Assembly (NCBI GenBank): GCA_902626435.1 | Contig: CACOFO010000003.1 | Location: 1-62,025 of the forward strand | Source: an uncultured Prochlorococcus sp. | GTDB taxonomy: Bacteria > Cyanobacteriota > Cyanobacteriia > PCC-6307 > Cyanobiaceae | Direction of reading: 5' to 3' | Length of the DNA stretch: 62,025 nt | In this document: in pieces, positions 60,706 to 62,025 of the stretch | Numbering within the stretch: the first letter of the stretch is position 1 | Layout: each line of letters begins with the position of its first letter | Program-made: the position numbers and the translations under genes | The notes under the pieces: model-generated | What the model saw: only the letters and a program-made list of their open reading frames with translations | What the model was told of the DNA's origin: nothing | The model's database searches: none

Positions 60706-62025
60706 TTAAATTCCTAAATTTAATTCATATTGGAGTTGTTTTTTGTTATTGTTTTTTTTGGGTCTTTTATTGATGGCTGTTTTTTTCCTTGAGCCATGCT
60801 TCAAATATATTTTTTTTGATATATCCCAGTATCCTTTTTTTTGTGTGATTTCTTGAATTTTTTTCCTGGCTTCCCTAGATGTTTTAGGAATATCAACAAT
60901 TGGTTTAACGTATTTTAATTTCTCGTATTCGTCACAATTAAATTTGCTTAGTAACCAAGGCTCATGAATAAAATTAATGGCTACGTTTTTTAATTCTGGT
61001 ACCCATTTCTTTATAAATGTCCCCTCAGGGTCATGATCTTTACCCTGCTTAATTGGATTGTAAATTCTATTAGTATTTATAGAGGTTGTTCCAGACTGCA
61101 TTTGGCATTGATTCCAATGTATTCCTGGCTCATAATCTACAAATTTATTTGCTAATTCTGAACCTGAATCTTGCCAAGGCAACCATAAATTATAGCTTGC
61201 AAAAGACATTAGCATTGCGCGCATTCTGAAGTTAATCCATCCATTAAAGTTTAATGAACGCATACAAGCATCTATAAAAGGATAACCAGTATTACCTTGA
61301 CTCCATAAAAAAAGTAATTCAGTATTTTTTGTTCTACTGTTTTTAAAATAGGGGTGGAAATCACAGAATTCTAATTCTGGTTCGCTTTCAAGTTTCTGAA
61401 TGAAATGACAATGCCAAGTTAATCTACTCTTAAACATTATGGAATTATTATTTTTACGTAAATTTGCTTGATAAAAAATCTCTTTTAATGAAATACATCC
61501 CCAACTAATATAAGGAGATAATCTTGAACAGCTATCAAAAGATTTTTCTGGGCTTGAAATATTTTTCGAATATGAATTTAATTTTTCATTGAAAAAGTAT
61601 TGCATTCTTTCAATTCCTTTTTTTCTTCCTCCTTTTAATCTCCCTTTGCATTCATCCTTTTCAAAAGAAAATATTTTTTCGTCGGGTATTTTCCCAATAT
61701 CAAAATCAATTGGACTAATTCTTAATGGTCTTTTAATTAATTCTCTCTCAGCATTTTTTTTCCACTTTTTAGACCAATCATCTCTATTTATATTTCCTCT
61801 AAATACAGAAAACTGTAAAAATTCTCTCCAAATTATTTTTTTATTTGCAGCCCATAATTTAACTTCTTGATCTCTTTTATAAGTAAGCCAATCTCCCGTT
61901 TCTTGATGACTATATATACCTACTACATTAAATTTAGAGCTGATTTCCTCAAATATTTTAATTACATTTCCTGTCCTTATTATTAGTGGTTGCCCTATTT
62001 CTTTCAGTGAATTTCTTAAATCTAA
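60706..62025 (-). CDS. Photolyase/cryptochrome family protein, 5' end beyond window
   Basis: The track begins at ATG 61605, but the frame stays open to the window edge and reads photolyase sequence (LRNSLKEIGQPLIIRTGNV, VGIYSHQETGDW). At least 439 codons are present and the true start lies outside. C-terminal FAD domain: RLSPYISWGCIS, WHCHFIQKL, INFRMRAM and FVDYEPGIHWNQCQMQSG, then NRIYNPIKQGKDHDPEG. It probably repairs UV pyrimidine dimers with light. The WNQCQMQSGTT segment differs from the classic WQW..G.G.D form. Confidence 0.85.
   Translation of the reverse strand, partial: LDLRNSLKEIGQPLIIRTGNVIKIFEEISSKFNVVGIYSHQETGDWLTYKRDQEVKLWAANKKIIWREFLQFSVFRGNINRDDWSKKWKKNAERELIKRPLRISPIDFDIGKIPDEKIFSFEKDECKGRLKGGRKKGIERMQYFFNEKLNSYSKNISSPEKSFDSCSRLSPYISWGCISLKEIFYQANLRKNNNSIMFKSRLTWHCHFIQKLESEPELEFCDFHPYFKNSRTKNTELLFLWSQGNTGYPFIDACMRSLNFNGWINFRMRAMLMSFASYNLWLPWQDSGSELANKFVDYEPGIHWNQCQMQSGTTSINTNRIYNPIKQGKDHDPEGTFIKKWVPELKNVAINFIHEPWLLSKFNCDEYEKLKYVKPIVDIPKTSREARKKIQEITQKKGYWDISKKIYLKHGSRKKTAINKRPKKNNNKKQLQYELNLGI

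Noticed and set aside
61589-61870. 93-aa plus-strand ORF at the right end
   Set aside because: Antisense to the N-terminal part of the photolyase-like gene, whose frame is open to the window edge.
1-62025. CRISPR arrays, insertion sequences, rRNA genes, prophage structural genes
   Set aside because: No regularly spaced repeats, transposase motifs, rRNA sequence or phage structural proteins were seen on either strand.

Overview
This window looks like the chromosome of a high-light-adapted Prochlorococcus, or a very close picocyanobacterial relative. The DNA is very AT-rich, and there are two high-light-inducible (Hli) proteins, a D1-processing-type CtpA protease, a Psb32-like TPM protein, a CPP1-like chaperone, a B12-dependent ribonucleotide reductase, and dozens of tiny single-span membrane proteins typical of marine picocyanobacteria. 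No rRNA, insertion sequence or CRISPR array is visible. All functional calls rest on motifs read by eye; no database search was possible.

Layout. From 1 to 3.9 kb there are small hypotheticals, a DUF2130 coiled-coil protein with a nuclease-like core and a stand-alone IF2_N-like protein. From 3.97 to 9.73 kb lies a tight four-gene DNA-repair cassette: ligase-associated exonuclease, ATP-dependent ligase, Lhr-type helicase and PdeM-type phosphoesterase. From 10.9 to 14.7 kb is the phosphate transporter pstS-pstC-pstA-pstB on the minus strand, followed by a KTN-type potassium channel. From 16 to 28 kb is an accessory-like zone of very small genes. It holds a group of DnaA-box-like sites (about 19.1-19.2 kb), a run of five tiny genes, a 40-codon unit with a complete anti-16S Shine-Dalgarno sequence, an Hli module, two DUF1651 operons that share a promoter, and a DNA ligase reduced to its adenylation domain.

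From 28 to 52 kb is ordinary core metabolism: a 6S-like RNA behind purK, then aroB, nadA, ctpA, ispG, an aminotransferase, a phosphonate/phosphite-type ABC transporter (phnD-phnC-phnE, with a double-length permease), rsmE, hslO, prfC and nrdJ. From 52 to 60.5 kb is a second accessory zone. It has a structured leader before a DUF4278 peptide, a second Hli module whose downstream partner is frameshifted, tRNA-Ser(UGA) with a partial upstream copy, an rluF-like gene, a decayed DUF1651 gene, and an orphan multi-hairpin RNA ending in a strong terminator. The window closes inside a photolyase-like gene that runs off the right edge.

Themes. Two phosphorus-acquisition systems (pst, phn) and several DNA repair functions (ligase cassette, UDG, photolyase, mini-ligase) share the window. 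Several genes have no ATG, GTG or TTG where homology or context puts the start (ATT at 25647 and 54151; CTG at 33585, possibly also at nadA). The accessory zones show duplication and decay: DUF1651 copies, Hli modules and the partial tRNA.
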